NCBI RefSeq assembly: GCF_022701255.1
Contig: NZ_CP031705.1
Span: 3,472,001 to 3,536,000 of the forward strand
Direction of reading: 5' to 3'
DNA from: Microcoleus vaginatus HSN003
GTDB taxonomy: Bacteria > Cyanobacteriota > Cyanobacteriia > Cyanobacteriales > Microcoleaceae
DNA length: 64,000 nt
How positions within the stretch are numbered: position 1 is the stretch's first letter; each line of letters opens with the position of its first letter. A program made the position numbers and the translations under genes. This document shows positions 9,519 through 18,939 of the stretch, piece after piece. The notes beneath the pieces were generated by a model that was given only the letters and a program-made list of their open reading frames with translations, was not told where the DNA came from and made no database searches.

Positions 9519-10112
9519 ATGACATCTGAAAAAAAGAATTTGGGTACAGAAGTAGCAGAAAATCCGCCTGAAAGCTGGTGGCAAAAAGCGTGGAAGTCGC
9601 AGCGAGAAAATCTTCAGATAGTGATGATTGCTTTGAGTTTAGCAATAGTGATTCGAGCCTTGGTCGCCGAACCGCGCTACATACCCTCAGATTCTATGGT
9701 ACCCACTTTGCACGTGGGCGATCGCGTCGTCGTCGAAAAAATCTCCTACTACCTCGAACCTCCCAAAACTGGCGACATCGTAGTATTTGCCCCGCCCGAA
9801 AAGTTGCAAGAACAAGGCTTTACCCAAGACCAAGCATTCATCAAGCGGGTAATTGGCTTACCGGGTCAAACCGTCGCCGTTAAAAAAGGTTTAGTTTATC
9901 TCAACGACAAACCCCTCGTCGAAAAATATATTGCCGAACCTCCTAAATACCAGTGGGGGCCTTATCGCGTCCCAGAAAATGAATACTTTGTGATGGGAGA
10001 CAACCGCAACAACAGCAACGACTCCAGCAGGTGGGGATTTTTACCTAAGCAGAATATCATCGGCCGTGCTGTAGTGCGGTTTTGGCCTCTAGAACGCATC
10101 GGGGAAGTTTGA
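9519..10112 (+). CDS. lepB: Signal peptidase I
   Basis: LepB cleaves signal peptides of exported and thylakoid-lumen proteins at the membrane. This 197-residue protein has a short cytoplasmic N-terminus and one membrane segment (about 32-50, LQIVMIALSLAIVIRALVA). The catalytic serine is in YIPSDSMVPTL (Ser59) and the general-base lysine in FIKRVIGLPGQ (Lys109). The C-terminal signature GDNRNNSNDSSRWG is present. The single membrane span and length are typical of cyanobacterial/Gram-positive type SPase I. The ATG is preceded by GTGGAGAAATAA, a plausible ribosome site. Confidence 0.96.
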   Translation: MTSEKKNLGTEVAENPPESWWQKAWKSQRENLQIVMIALSLAIVIRALVAEPRYIPSDSMVPTLHVGDRVVVEKISYYLEPPKTGDIVVFAPPEKLQEQGFTQDQAFIKRVIGLPGQTVAVKKGLVYLNDKPLVEKYIAEPPKYQWGPYRVPENEYFVMGDNRNNSNDSSRWGFLPKQNIIGRAVVRFWPLERIGEV

Positions 10113-10115
10113 ACT

Positions 10116-10157
10116 CAGTTGACTGTTGACAGTTGACTGTTGACAGTTGACTGTTGT
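10116..10157. repeat. GTTGACTGTTGACA tandem repeat (family copy 1)
   Basis: Three to four head-to-tail copies of CAGTTGACTGTTGA follow lepB. The same 14-mer family occurs at 10664-10697, 62215-62255 and 62398-62455, always between genes. The inverted halves (CAGT/ACTG, GTTGAC/GTCAAC) let single strands fold. Confidence 0.75.
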
Positions 10158-10336
10158 CATCGCAAGCCCAATGCCCAATGCTCAATGCCCATGCCTTATG
10201 CTGTACGGAAATTTCTACTTATTCTTGTACCTTGAGGGGTAGGGAGTTCCTCGGGCAACTGATAAAATAGTAGAAAAAGCAGCGGGATTTCTCGCCTCGA
10301 TCGAAATTAGTTGAATATTAAAAAATTAGGAAAGCT

Positions 10337-10660
10337 ATGGGATTTTTTGATTCAGAAATTGTTCAGCAAGAAGCCAAGCTGTTGTTTGAAGACTATCAAT
10401 CTCTCATCAAACTAGGTGGCAATTACGGCAAATTCGATCGCGAAGGCAAGAAAATGTTCATCGCTCAGATGGAATCCATGATGGAGCGCTACCGTATTTT
10501 TATGAAGCGCTTTGAGCTGTCTGAGGACTTCATGGCTCAGATGACTGTAGAGCAGTTAAAAACACAGCTCAATCAATTTGGCATCACGCCCCAGCAGATG
10601 TTTGAGCAAATGAACTCAACGCTGGAGCGGATGAAATCTGAGTTGGAAAAACAATCATAA
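10337..10660 (+). CDS. DUF1825 family protein
   Basis: This 107-residue helical, acidic protein (MGFFDSEIVQQEAKLLFEDYQSLIKLG, then YGKFDREGKKMFI and MERYRIFMKRFELSEDFMAQM) matches the DUF1825 family. As far as I know the family is found almost only in cyanobacteria and is near-universal there, and its function is unknown. There is no signal peptide or membrane segment, so it should be cytoplasmic. It is flanked by repeat clusters on both sides and is probably a single-gene unit with a start at the ATG after AGGAAAGCT. Confidence 0.85.
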   Translation: MGFFDSEIVQQEAKLLFEDYQSLIKLGGNYGKFDREGKKMFIAQMESMMERYRIFMKRFELSEDFMAQMTVEQLKTQLNQFGITPQQMFEQMNSTLERMKSELEKQS

Positions 10661-10663
10661 GTT

Positions 10664-10697
10664 CAACTGTTGACAGTTGACAGTTGACAGTTGACTG
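10664..10697. repeat. GTTGACAGTTGACA tandem repeat (family copy 2)
   Basis: CAACTGTTGACAGTTGACAG and further copies lie between the convergent DUF1825 and pbp1A genes. It is the same family as 10116-10157. Confidence 0.7.
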
Positions 10698-10715
10698 ACT
10701 ACTAATGACTGATAA

Positions 10716-12635
10716 TTAAGGCCGCTCAAAAGCTGAAGGAGGTTTGAAACTTTCTGCGGGAACGCCTTCCAAAGCTTGGCTCATAAAATCGCGCCAAACA
10801 GGGGCGACAATAGTACCGCCAGTAGCACCGTAGCTCATCGGTCTATAATTGTCGTTGCCCATCCAAACAGCAACCGACAACTGTGGCACGTAACCCACAA
10901 ACCAGATATCCCGTTCAGAGGAAGTTGTACCAGTTTTCCCAGCAGCCGGTCGCCCAAGTTGAGCAGCCCTTGCCGTTCCGCTGGTAATTACCCCTTGCAG
11001 GGTGCTGTTGACAGATGCCGCAGCCCAGGAATTGAGAACTAATTTGGGTTTGGGCGTATTGTCGAGCAAGACGTTGCCGCTGCTGTCAGTGACTTGCACG
11101 ATAAACGTGGTGTCAGAATGCCATCCGTTGTTGGCGAAGGTAGCAAAAGCTCCGGCCATTTCTAAAGGAGTGAGGTCAACGGCACCCAAGGGCAAAGAAA
11201 CCACTGGTTCCATCGGACTTCTGATGCCGAGCACGCGGCAAATCTCAATCACTTTATTCAATCCGACTTCTTGGCCAAGCTTGACGGCGGGAATGTTCAG
11301 AGATACTTCCAAAGCTCTGCGGATGCTGACTGCACCCGAGAAGCCGCCGCCGTAGTTTTGAGGGTAGTAGTAGCCGTCGCCGTCGCGGTAGCCGACAGGG
11401 GAGTCGTAGACAACTGAATCCGGGGCGTATTTGCCGCTAGCAAAGGCAGCGTAGTAGATAAAAGGCTTAAAAGAAGATCCGGGCTGGCGGCGTGCTTGAA
11501 TGGCGCGGTTGAACTGACTCTTTTCGTAATCGACGCCGCCGACCATTGCTTTGACGAAGTGGGTTCGGGGATCGACGGCGGCTAGGGCAATTTGACCTTC
11601 CTCACGATCGTAAAATAGACCTTGGTAGTAAAGCCGATTGTGCCACGCTTTGACGGTTTCTTCGGCTATGCGCTGCATTTTGAGGTCGATCGTGGTTTGA
11701 ACGCGCATTCCTCCCTTAACCACGGCATCTCGCCCAAAACGCCTTGTCAGTTCTTGGACTACGGCTTGTGTTACGTAAGGAACTTGAGAGCCGCCAAAAG
11801 AGGTGATTTTACCTAGCTTAATTTTTTCCTGGCGGGCAGCAGTTTCTTGGGCCGGCGTAATCCATTTAAGATCCTTCATGCGGTCTAAAACGAGGGTTTG
11901 CCGCTCTTTTGCCAACTTGTAATTGACGAAAGGACTGTATTCTTCAGGGGCAGAAATTAAGCCGGCCAGCATCGCTGCTTCTGAAAGAGTCAAATTACTT
12001 GCTGATTTGTTGAAATAGCTTCGAGAGGCTGTCTCTACGCCATACAAGTTGTGACCTAAGTAGATTTGATTCAGGTATAGTTGCAGAATTTGGTCTTTGT
12101 TGAGAATTTGCTCCAAGCGGATAGACATTACCGCTTCAGCTACCTTGCGACTAAATTTTGATTGGGGAGATAGAAACAAGTTTTTGACTAGCTGCATAGT
12201 CATAGTCGAGCCGCCTTCAACGGTTTTACCTTGTTCTAGGTTGACTATCAGAGCTCGGGCTATCCCGCCGGGGTTGATGCCTTTGTGGGTGAAGAAGCTG
12301 CTATCTTCGATCGCCAGAACAGCTCGTTTCAGGTTCGGGGAGATTTGCTCAAGGGGTACGACATCCCGGTTGGCTTCGTCGTGGATGCTGGCTAGCGGCT
12401 TGCCGTTGATGTCGTAAATGTGGGTAGTTTCTGTGGGAGAGTAGGTTTGCAAGATCCGAACATCTGGCAAATTGCGGAAGCTGATCGCTAAGCCAACCAG
12501 TCCACCAGCGACTACGGAACTGGCAAGCATTGTCATGCTGAGTATGGTTCCGGCGGTCACTTTACTGACTGACTGAACAAACTCGAATACGGGGGCTGAG
12601 TTTTCCGTGTTATTGCGGACTGCGTTGGTTGACAC
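10716..12635 (-). CDS. Class A penicillin-binding protein 1A (transglycosylase/transpeptidase)
   Basis: This bifunctional enzyme polymerises and cross-links peptidoglycan outside the cytoplasmic membrane. In 639 residues it has one N-terminal membrane anchor (about 28-52). A GT51 domain carries the catalytic glutamate in VLAIEDSSFF (Glu110) and GGSTMTMQLVKN. The transpeptidase domain carries the SxxK serine in RQPGSSFKPF (Ser387, Lys390), a likely SxN motif in EVSLNIP, and KTGTTSSERD. The start codon read here is GTG. It is divergent from tyrS with about 126 bases between. Paralogues are common in filamentous cyanobacteria, so I give no gene symbol. Confidence 0.93.
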   Translation of the reverse strand: MSTNAVRNNTENSAPVFEFVQSVSKVTAGTILSMTMLASSVVAGGLVGLAISFRNLPDVRILQTYSPTETTHIYDINGKPLASIHDEANRDVVPLEQISPNLKRAVLAIEDSSFFTHKGINPGGIARALIVNLEQGKTVEGGSTMTMQLVKNLFLSPQSKFSRKVAEAVMSIRLEQILNKDQILQLYLNQIYLGHNLYGVETASRSYFNKSASNLTLSEAAMLAGLISAPEEYSPFVNYKLAKERQTLVLDRMKDLKWITPAQETAARQEKIKLGKITSFGGSQVPYVTQAVVQELTRRFGRDAVVKGGMRVQTTIDLKMQRIAEETVKAWHNRLYYQGLFYDREEGQIALAAVDPRTHFVKAMVGGVDYEKSQFNRAIQARRQPGSSFKPFIYYAAFASGKYAPDSVVYDSPVGYRDGDGYYYPQNYGGGFSGAVSIRRALEVSLNIPAVKLGQEVGLNKVIEICRVLGIRSPMEPVVSLPLGAVDLTPLEMAGAFATFANNGWHSDTTFIVQVTDSSGNVLLDNTPKPKLVLNSWAAASVNSTLQGVITSGTARAAQLGRPAAGKTGTTSSERDIWFVGYVPQLSVAVWMGNDNYRPMSYGATGGTIVAPVWRDFMSQALEGVPAESFKPPSAFERP

Positions 12636-12761
12636 GTGGATTTCACTTCCTCACTCGATTTGGGTTTTAAGACTTTTAATTTTAGATGCGAACCCTAGAG
12701 ACTGTCAGCTAATGAAAGCCGGTCAGCTTTGGGATTATAGTAGCGTGATAGTTATGTTTTT

Positions 12762-14042
12762 ATGCGTCAACCAGTGAGTGTAACTAATTCTGGTGCACTT
12801 TGGCAAAATATGATGGACGATCGCTCCCCGATGATAACTCCTAACCTTTCAGCGCTTTACCGCGGCGTCAGCGAGATTTTTCCAGATCGACCTGATTCTA
12901 GCAACCCTGACGAAAATTTAGCTCAACTGCTGGCAAAAGTCGATCGACCGTTGCGCGTCAAACTCGGAATTGACCCGACAGGGAGTGACATTCACTTGGG
13001 ACACAGCATTTGCGTCCGTAAGCTGCGAGCTTTTCAGGATGCCGGTCACACAGCGGTACTGCTGATCGGAGATTTTACCGCAAGAATTGGCGATCCGACA
13101 GGGAAGTCGGAGATGCGTACCCAGTTGACGGCCGAACAAGTGGCGGAAAATGCCAAGACTTATTTAGACCAAGTGCGTCCGATTCTAGATTTTGACACAC
13201 CCGGACGTTTGGAAATTCGCTACAACTCCGAGTGGTTGTCGAAATTGGACTTGGCGAAGATTTTGGAACTGTTGGGAACGATGACGGTGCAGCAGATGCT
13301 CGCTAAAGAGGGATTTGATAATCGGATGCAGCAGGAGAATGCGATTTATCTGCATGAGTTTCTGTATCCACTAATGCAGGGTTACGACTCCGTGGCTTTG
13401 GAAGCGGATGTGGAGTTGGGGGGAACCGATCAAAAGTTTAATATTGCGGTGGGCAGAGATTTGCAGCGGCATTTTGGGATGAAGCCGCAGTTTGGTTTAC
13501 TGATGCCGATTTTGCTCGGCACTGACGGCGTACAGAAGATGTCGAAATCTTTGGGCAATTATGTGGGTTTGTCGGAAGACCCGCTGACTATGTATTCTAA
13601 GTTGGAGAAAATTTCTGATAGTTCGATCGCCCAGTATTTTGAACTATTGACAGATTTGCCACTTGATGAATTGCCAGAAAATCCGCGAGAAAAACAGAAA
13701 CTTTTGGCTTTGGATGTGGTGCGCCAGTATCGGGGGAAGGAAGCAGCCGATCGCGCACAACAAGATGCAATTGCGCTGGTTAAAGGTGCCGCGGGACAAG
13801 CTGATGCTGTGGCAGAGTTTTCTTTGGCAAACGTGCAGTTTCCGGCTAAGTTGTTTTATATTCTGAGTGCTAGCGGGCTTTGTAAAAGCAGCGGTGATGC
13901 CAGGAAGTTGATGCAGGGCGGCGGGGTGAAGTTGGAGGGCGATAAAGTTTCTGATGTTAACCTCACCTTTGAATCACCTGCTGAATTGGAAGGTAAGGTT
14001 TTGCAGGTTGGGAAGAATAAGTTTGTGCGATTGGTGTCTTGA
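12762..14042 (+). CDS. tyrS: Tyrosyl-tRNA synthetase
   Basis: TyrS charges tRNA-Tyr with tyrosine. The 426-residue frame has class I motifs HLGH (78-81) and KMSKS (259-263). It has the tyrosine pocket and dimer region [33 protein letters not shown], and a C-terminal S4 RNA-binding domain ([21 protein letters not shown]). About 24 residues before [12 protein letters not shown] are not typical, so the real start may be the ATG near 12831 (residue 24). It is followed within about 40 bases by pyrF in the same direction. Confidence 0.95.
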   Translation: MRQPVSVTNSGALWQNMMDDRSPMITPNLSALYRGVSEIFPDRPDSSNPDENLAQLLAKVDRPLRVKLGIDPTGSDIHLGHSICVRKLRAFQDAGHTAVLLIGDFTARIGDPTGKSEMRTQLTAEQVAENAKTYLDQVRPILDFDTPGRLEIRYNSEWLSKLDLAKILELLGTMTVQQMLAKEGFDNRMQQENAIYLHEFLYPLMQGYDSVALEADVELGGTDQKFNIAVGRDLQRHFGMKPQFGLLMPILLGTDGVQKMSKSLGNYVGLSEDPLTMYSKLEKISDSSIAQYFELLTDLPLDELPENPREKQKLLALDVVRQYRGKEAADRAQQDAIALVKGAAGQADAVAEFSLANVQFPAKLFYILSASGLCKSSGDARKLMQGGGVKLEGDKVSDVNLTFESPAELEGKVLQVGKNKFVRLVS

Positions 14043-14084
14043 ATCTCTTTTTTAACCGCAGATGAATACTGCTGATGAACGCTG

Positions 14085-14795
14085 ATGAACGCTGATAATC
14101 GAATTATTGTGGCTTTGGATGTTTCAAGTCAAGAAGAGGCGATCGCACTTCTTGACAAACTGCCTGATGTATCTTTCTGGAAAGTGGGTTTGGAACTGTT
14201 TGTGAGTTCCGGGCCGGGGATTTTGGAAATTTTAAAACAGCGGGAAAAGCGGATTTTTCTCGATTTAAAGTTTCACGATATCCCGAATACTGTGGCTGGT
14301 GCTTGTCGGGCTGCTGCTAAGTACAATGTGGACTTATTGACTATCCATTCTACTTGTGGTAAAGATGCTTTGAAAGCGGCACAGTTGGCTTTGACTGAAG
14401 GGGCGGCGGCGGTGGATAAACCGAGTCCTAAGTTGATTGCAATTACTCTGTTGACGAGTTTGAATTCGCGACAGTTGGCTTTTGACTTGAAAATACCTTT
14501 GGAGTTGCCGGAATATGCTTTGCACATGGCATTGTTGGCTAAAGAAACGGGTTTAGCTGGTGCTGTTTGTTCTCCGCAAGAAGTGGAACAGTTAAGAATG
14601 AGTTGCGGGGATGATTTTCTGTTAGTTTGTCCCGGTGTGCGTCCGAAATGGGCTGATGGAGGGGATCAAAAACGATCGATGACTCCAAAGGCTGCTTTGA
14701 AAGCTGGTGCGGATTATCTGGTGATTGGGCGGCCAATTACTGCTGCGTCTGATCCAGTGGTGGCTTTTGCGCGTATTTGTGAAGAGTTGGAGTAA
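14085..14795 (+). CDS. pyrF: Orotidine 5'-phosphate decarboxylase
   Basis: PyrF converts OMP to UMP in pyrimidine synthesis. At 236 residues it is a TIM barrel with IIVALDVSS at the N-terminus, the catalytic DxKxxD motif [12 protein letters not shown] (Asp60, Lys62, Asp65), LLTIHSTCG, and the phosphate-binding end VCPGVRP...YLVIGRPI. The start MNADNR lies inside a run of GCTGATGAAC repeats that belong to an intergenic repeat family. Related repeats in inverted orientation follow the gene (14820-14895). Confidence 0.95.
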   Translation: MNADNRIIVALDVSSQEEAIALLDKLPDVSFWKVGLELFVSSGPGILEILKQREKRIFLDLKFHDIPNTVAGACRAAAKYNVDLLTIHSTCGKDALKAAQLALTEGAAAVDKPSPKLIAITLLTSLNSRQLAFDLKIPLELPEYALHMALLAKETGLAGAVCSPQEVEQLRMSCGDDFLLVCPGVRPKWADGGDQKRSMTPKAALKAGADYLVIGRPITAASDPVVAFARICEELE

Positions 14796-14832
14796 CAATA
14801 GGAATGTTGGTTTTTACCGCCGATAAACGCCG

Positions 14833-15429
14833 ATGAACGCCCATGGAATTTTATCTGCGTTCATCTGTGTTTATCTGCGGATATTTGCGGTTGCAACTCC
14901 GACTTTGGCAGTTAATTTTGTGACAAATCATACTAACAGTATCAATGCAAGTCGGTATGGTTTGTTAGTGCGATCGCCCTGTCCCGCTGATTTAGAAATT
15001 TTGGTCGCTCGCCTGTTGCAAGATTTGCCGAGTTATGCTAATCGCGTAATTGTGCGATCGCACTTTTCTCCTAACAAAAACACACCGTTCGGTTACGCGC
15101 TGCCTCAAATAATTGTAGCCGGTCGCCCAGAGTTTGAACCGCTACCTTTAAATTCTGGGGATGCACTTCCTGAAAATGCCAGTCAAGTTTTCATTACTAC
15201 TTTAGAACGGCAGTATCGCGGGGGAAAACCAGTCGAAATTCAGCAATATCATTGGTTGTTTTTTAGGCAAACTGCGAAGGGGTGGGAATTGGCAAAAATT
15301 GTTTCTCGGTTTGGTACTGCGGCGGATATTCGTCCTTTATTAGGTCAAGATAGTGAAAACGAAATTGCTGAGGCTATTCGTTTGTGGTTGCGCGATTGTC
15401 AGGCAAAAAGTAAGTTGTCCCGCAACTAA
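14833..15429 (+). CDS. Conserved hypothetical protein
   Basis: I do not recognise a named family. The frame is 198 residues, but the first 30 or so (MNAHGILSAFICVYLRIFAV) are encoded by the TCTGCGTTCATCTGTGTTTATCTGCGG intergenic repeat and are probably not translated. A start at GTG 14920 (VTNHTNSINASRYGLLVRS) or a nearby codon fits better. The rest, RSPCPADLEILVARLLQDLPSYANRVIVRS and LERQYRGGKPVEIQQYHWLFF, is a soluble globular domain without a signal peptide. It may be co-transcribed with pyrF. Confidence 0.6.
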   Translation: MNAHGILSAFICVYLRIFAVATPTLAVNFVTNHTNSINASRYGLLVRSPCPADLEILVARLLQDLPSYANRVIVRSHFSPNKNTPFGYALPQIIVAGRPEFEPLPLNSGDALPENASQVFITTLERQYRGGKPVEIQQYHWLFFRQTAKGWELAKIVSRFGTAADIRPLLGQDSENEIAEAIRLWLRDCQAKSKLSRN

Positions 15430-15470
15430 ATTGTATTTTTGGGCGGGCGAGACGCCCACCCCACATGAAA

Positions 15471-15722
15471 TATTGTTTATTGTGCAACAGGCATCTTGCC
15501 TGTTCCTGAGAGAAAATAATTTTATTGTGGAACAGGCATCTTGCCTGTTCCTGACAGAGGTATCAGAAAATCCACGAATTTTCTGTTGAGGGATTTATTG
15601 TTTATTGTGGAACAGGCATCTTGGCTGTTCCTGACAGAAAATAATTTTATTGTGGAACAGGCATCTTGCCTGTTCCTGACAGAGGTATCAGAAAATCCAC
15701 GAATTTTCTGTTGAGGGATTTA
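15471..15722. repeat. 125-bp tandem duplication carrying four GAACAGGCA hairpins
   Basis: Two nearly identical 125-base units (15471-15595 and 15596-15720) lie head to tail. Each contains two copies of GAACAGGCA-TCT-TGCCTGTTC, a 9-bp stem hairpin, and one ATCCACGAATTTTCTG segment. A further copy of the hairpin occurs at about 40356-40377. No coding capacity is evident. Confidence 0.85.
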
Positions 15723-15816
15723 CCGTGGGGGCGGGTTTACGAGATTATCTGTTTTAAGCAATTATGGTGCGTGAAACCCGCCCATACAAAGGACAAACAA
15801 AAAAATATTAGAATTG

Positions 15817-16494
15817 CTATTTTAATTCATCCAATTTAGCCTTGATAGCCTGCATATCTTGCCACATAAACCATTTGGGAGTTTCCGGTTCTCGGGAGGG
15901 GTTTCGCAGCAAGTAAGACGGGTGGAAAATTGGCATACACAAACGATTTTCCCATTCAATCCATTGACCTCTGATTTTACTAATGGGCCGCTTGTCGCTT
16001 AGCAAACCTTTGAGGGCGGTTGCACCGGTTAATAAAATAATTTTGGGGTTTAAGATGCGAATTTGTTCGAGCAAGTATGGTTTGCAAGCTTCGATTTCTT
16101 TTGCTGTCGGAGGGCGGTTGTTGGGAGGGCGACATTTGATGACGTTGGCAATGAATACGTCGGTTTCTGCACTCAATCCCACAGATTCTAAAATCTTATC
16201 TAACAGTTTGCCCGATCGCCCGACGAAGGGCAATCCGGTTTCATCTTCGTTTTGTCCGGGCGCTTCTCCCACAATCAAAATAGAGGCTTGAGGATTGCCA
16301 CGCCCGATGACGGCGTGAGTGCGCGTATTGCCCAATTCGCAGCGGTAGCAGCGGTTGCAGTGCTCGCCGATTTGTTCCATATTTTGATAAGTGCCGGGAG
16401 GAATGGGAATTTTGGCATTTGCTGGTATTGAGTCTGTTTGGAAAGTGGCACTTTGATTGTTGTCAAAAAGGCTGAGTTGCAAGTCGCTGGACAT
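15817..16494 (-). CDS. Uracil-DNA glycosylase, family 4 (iron-sulfur)
   Basis: This enzyme excises uracil from DNA and starts base-excision repair. The 225 residues contain the active-site motif GEAPGQNEDETGLPFVGRSG (77-96). Four cysteines are spaced as in family 4 enzymes, C49-x2-C52 and C121-x15-C137, and would bind a 4Fe-4S cluster. The second motif HPSYLLRN completes the site. The first 35 residues (SDLQLSLFDNNQSATF) are variable in the family. It stands alone on the minus strand between repeat-rich spacers. Confidence 0.92.
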   Translation of the reverse strand: MSSDLQLSLFDNNQSATFQTDSIPANAKIPIPPGTYQNMEQIGEHCNRCYRCELGNTRTHAVIGRGNPQASILIVGEAPGQNEDETGLPFVGRSGKLLDKILESVGLSAETDVFIANVIKCRPPNNRPPTAKEIEACKPYLLEQIRILNPKIILLTGATALKGLLSDKRPISKIRGQWIEWENRLCMPIFHPSYLLRNPSREPETPKWFMWQDMQAIKAKLDELK

Positions 16495-16686
16495 ACATTT
16501 TACAATTAGGGAGATTTTTTTGAGTCTAGAGTTTATAGTTTAGATCGGGTTTGGTGATTTGAGATTGGCTAGATGCTTGTATGGGAGGCTGTCGATTCCC
16601 TACGGGATAGCTACGCTTCACGCAAAATCTCCAATTAACACTGGCAAAATCTCCAATTTTTTGGTTGAGCTCGTACAGGCAAAAAT

Positions 16687-17358
16687 ATGTTCTCTAACCC
16701 GTTTTTTGACGATCGCGCCGATGCAGGCGAAAAACTGGCCGAGGCAGTTGTGGACGAGTTCGGCAAGTTGAGTTTAATGCCACAGAAGGCGGTGCAACCG
16801 ATTGTTTACGCCTTGCCGCGCGGGGGTTTGCCCGTTGCGGTGCCGATTGCGCGCCGCTTGGGCTGTCCTTTGGATGTGGTTGTTGCGAAGAAAATTACTC
16901 GCCCAGATAATTTAGAATTGGCGATCGGGGCTGCAACTGCTGACGGTCACGTCCTCTGGGAAAAGCAAAAGCAGCACAATTTACGCTTGCAAAAATTAGC
17001 GCTGCCCCTAGCCCAAAATAATGCTCAATCTCTGCTGGCAGATTTGTCTCCGGGACGCCCAAATATAAGCGCGGCTGGGGCTTTGGCGATTTTGGTAGAT
17101 GACGGCATTGCTACGGGGATGACGATGGCTGTGGCGGCGAAGGCTTTGCAGTCGCAGCAACCGGCGGCTTTGTGGATTTGCGCGCCTGTCGCCCCGGCAG
17201 ATTTGATGGGATTTTTGGCCGGAATGGGCGATAAGGTAATCGTCTTGGAGACTCCTCACCCTTTTTACAGTGTCAGTCGCTTTTATGGGCAATTTCCGCA
17301 GGTTGAGACGGCGGAGGCTTTAAGGTGTTTGCAGCAACAAACTGAATGGCGATCGTAG
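16687..17358 (+). CDS. Phosphoribosyltransferase family protein
   Basis: The 223-residue protein has a PRTase fold. PIVYALPRGGLPVAVPIARRL and VVVAKKITRPDNLELAIGA come first, then the PRPP-binding signature ILVDDGIATGMTM at about 135-147, then the C-terminal ALWICAPVAP. Such stand-alone proteins (COG1926-like) are often annotated as phosphoribosyltransferases of unknown substrate. The start ATG at 16687 follows a poor ribosome site. The overlapping frame starting at 16559 reads through non-coding sequence and is rejected. Confidence 0.85.
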   Translation: MFSNPFFDDRADAGEKLAEAVVDEFGKLSLMPQKAVQPIVYALPRGGLPVAVPIARRLGCPLDVVVAKKITRPDNLELAIGAATADGHVLWEKQKQHNLRLQKLALPLAQNNAQSLLADLSPGRPNISAAGALAILVDDGIATGMTMAVAAKALQSQQPAALWICAPVAPADLMGFLAGMGDKVIVLETPHPFYSVSRFYGQFPQVETAEALRCLQQQTEWRS

Positions 17359-17400
17359 GTTAAGCTAGAAGGCTAAATCTAAAAGCTCGATCGCTAAAAC

Positions 17401-17691
17401 ATGAGACCTTGGCAATATTGGTTGGACACTTTGATTCTGTCTACTCAGCACAATCCGCCTCGCTTTGTTGAGTTGGTAATGTTAACTTTGGCGATGATTT
17501 TGCTCGGGCTGTGGAGTGTAACATTGCAGTGGCAGTATTTAACGCTGTCTCTGAGTTATATAATTGGTTCGTCTTTTTCAATTTTGGTGCGGGAATCCCT
17601 CGGCCCACGGCCTCAATTTCAGCTAACTCACCTGACAGCCTTGCTGTTATTAATTATTAGTTTTTATAGTTTTGCTGAACTGATGAGATAG
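17401..17691 (+). CDS. Small conserved membrane protein
   Basis: A 96-residue protein with three hydrophobic segments: VELVMLTLAMILLGLWSVTL, LTLSLSYIIGSSFSILV and LTALLLLIISFYSFAEL. A basic-aromatic N-terminus (MRPWQYWLDTLILSTQHNPPRF) precedes them. No catalytic motif is visible and I cannot name a family. It begins 43 bases after the phosphoribosyltransferase gene and may be in the same transcript. Confidence 0.7.
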   Translation: MRPWQYWLDTLILSTQHNPPRFVELVMLTLAMILLGLWSVTLQWQYLTLSLSYIIGSSFSILVRESLGPRPQFQLTHLTALLLLIISFYSFAELMR

Positions 17692-17836
17692 TTAAGGCCG
17701 TTTTGAGTTTTGAATGGTAGGTGCTGGTTTTATACCCAGTCCGCCTTAAATATCCCCTTGATTTCTTAGCCACTCTGAGTTCGGCCGAGAAGCAAATGTA
17801 GTAGCGATTGAAATCGCCCAGTCTCCTCTACAGTCT

Positions 17837-18214
17837 CTACGGCTGATTGGATTGATGTAAAATTATGCGGTTGCCTGCCGGATCGAAGGCATAGATTTCT
17901 AGACCGTGAGAAGCTTTGATAATTTCTCCGTTGGGCGGATAACCTAAAGCCCAAATTCGGGCGATCGCAGTTTCGATATCGCTCACTTCCAAACACAAAC
18001 TCATGCCTGTTTTGGCTCGATTTGCAAATTCCGATTTGTGGGAATCTTTTGGTTTGAATATGCCCAGTCTTAAGCCGGGGAGTTGAAATTCAGCATAAGT
18101 ATTGGGAATGTAAGGGTTTGGTTCTATGTCGAGAAATTTTGTGTAAAATTTAACAAGAACTTCCTTATCAAGGTCGGCTAAAGTCACTAGGGCGGCGCTG
18201 TATTGGAAACTCAT
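17837..18214 (-). CDS. VOC (glyoxalase/bleomycin-resistance fold) protein
   Basis: The 125-residue protein has the paired beta-alpha-beta-beta-beta layout of the vicinal oxygen chelate superfamily. AALVTLADLDKEVLVKFYTKFLDIEP begins the first half, and MSLCLEVSDIETAIARIWALGY followed by LEIYAFDPAGNRIILHQS forms the second. Metal-ligand positions look incomplete and no substrate can be assigned. It is probably a small cytoplasmic enzyme or binding protein. Confidence 0.85.
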   Translation of the reverse strand: MSFQYSAALVTLADLDKEVLVKFYTKFLDIEPNPYIPNTYAEFQLPGLRLGIFKPKDSHKSEFANRAKTGMSLCLEVSDIETAIARIWALGYPPNGEIIKASHGLEIYAFDPAGNRIILHQSNQP

Positions 18215-18263
18215 ATAAATTGGGAATGGGTAATGGGTAATATTATAACAACTTTTTATTTAT

Positions 18264-18884
18264 TTAAAATCCTCCAATTCGTCCGATTATTTGGATTTTA
18301 CCTTGTCGAGATCCTTTGAGAATCACAGCTTCGCCGCTTTGCGGTACAATATCAGTAATCGCGGTAATATTTACTTGATGAGTTACCAGAATAATCGCGC
18401 CTTTTGTGTTGCGATTATCAAGAATTAATTTGCGAATTGTCCCTGTTTGTCTGGCTTCTGTGCTCCTGTCCCTAAAGAACGAGTTCAGTGCTGGGAACGG
18501 TTCGACTTTGCCTAAATTTATCAGTTTTGCTGTTTCCAAACACCGACACCACTGACTCGATAAAACTCTGACCACTTTGATGTTGCGGTTGCGAAATTCG
18601 GCTCCAATTTGCTTGGCTTGGGTTCTTCCCTGTGCTGATAAATTGCGCTGGGTGGAACAGTCACCCAACTTAAAGTTAGCAGGATCTCCCGTACCGGGGG
18701 CGATCGCGTGTCGCATTGCTACCACCAACCCCGTTTCCTCCCGCTGCAACAATTGCCACCCTGCTTGAGTTTGCGCGTTGGTTGCTGCGTCCGAATTTGC
18801 AGTTGCAATCATTAAGCCGATCGACAATACTAAAGCTAGCAACCCGAAAAAGCCTTTCCTGTTGAGGTAAATCCGCGTCGCCAT
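18264..18884 (-). CDS. Exported histidine phosphatase family protein
   Basis: The 206-residue protein has an N-terminal signal or anchor (GFFGLLALVLSIGLMIATA, about 11-29) and a histidine-phosphatase domain. The catalytic motif MRHAIAPG places Arg58-His59 where the RHG pair is expected. The second region SQWCRCLETAKLI and the second histidine in LVTHQVNI are present. These support a phosphatase acting outside the cytoplasm, substrate unknown. It is divergent from the TPR gene at 18940, with only 55 bases between. Confidence 0.85.
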   Translation of the reverse strand: MATRIYLNRKGFFGLLALVLSIGLMIATANSDAATNAQTQAGWQLLQREETGLVVAMRHAIAPGTGDPANFKLGDCSTQRNLSAQGRTQAKQIGAEFRNRNIKVVRVLSSQWCRCLETAKLINLGKVEPFPALNSFFRDRSTEARQTGTIRKLILDNRNTKGAIILVTHQVNITAITDIVPQSGEAVILKGSRQGKIQIIGRIGGF

Positions 18885-18939
18885 TGTTCCAGAAGTTAGA
18901 AATTAACTTATCATATTCTAATACAACAAATATTGTTCT

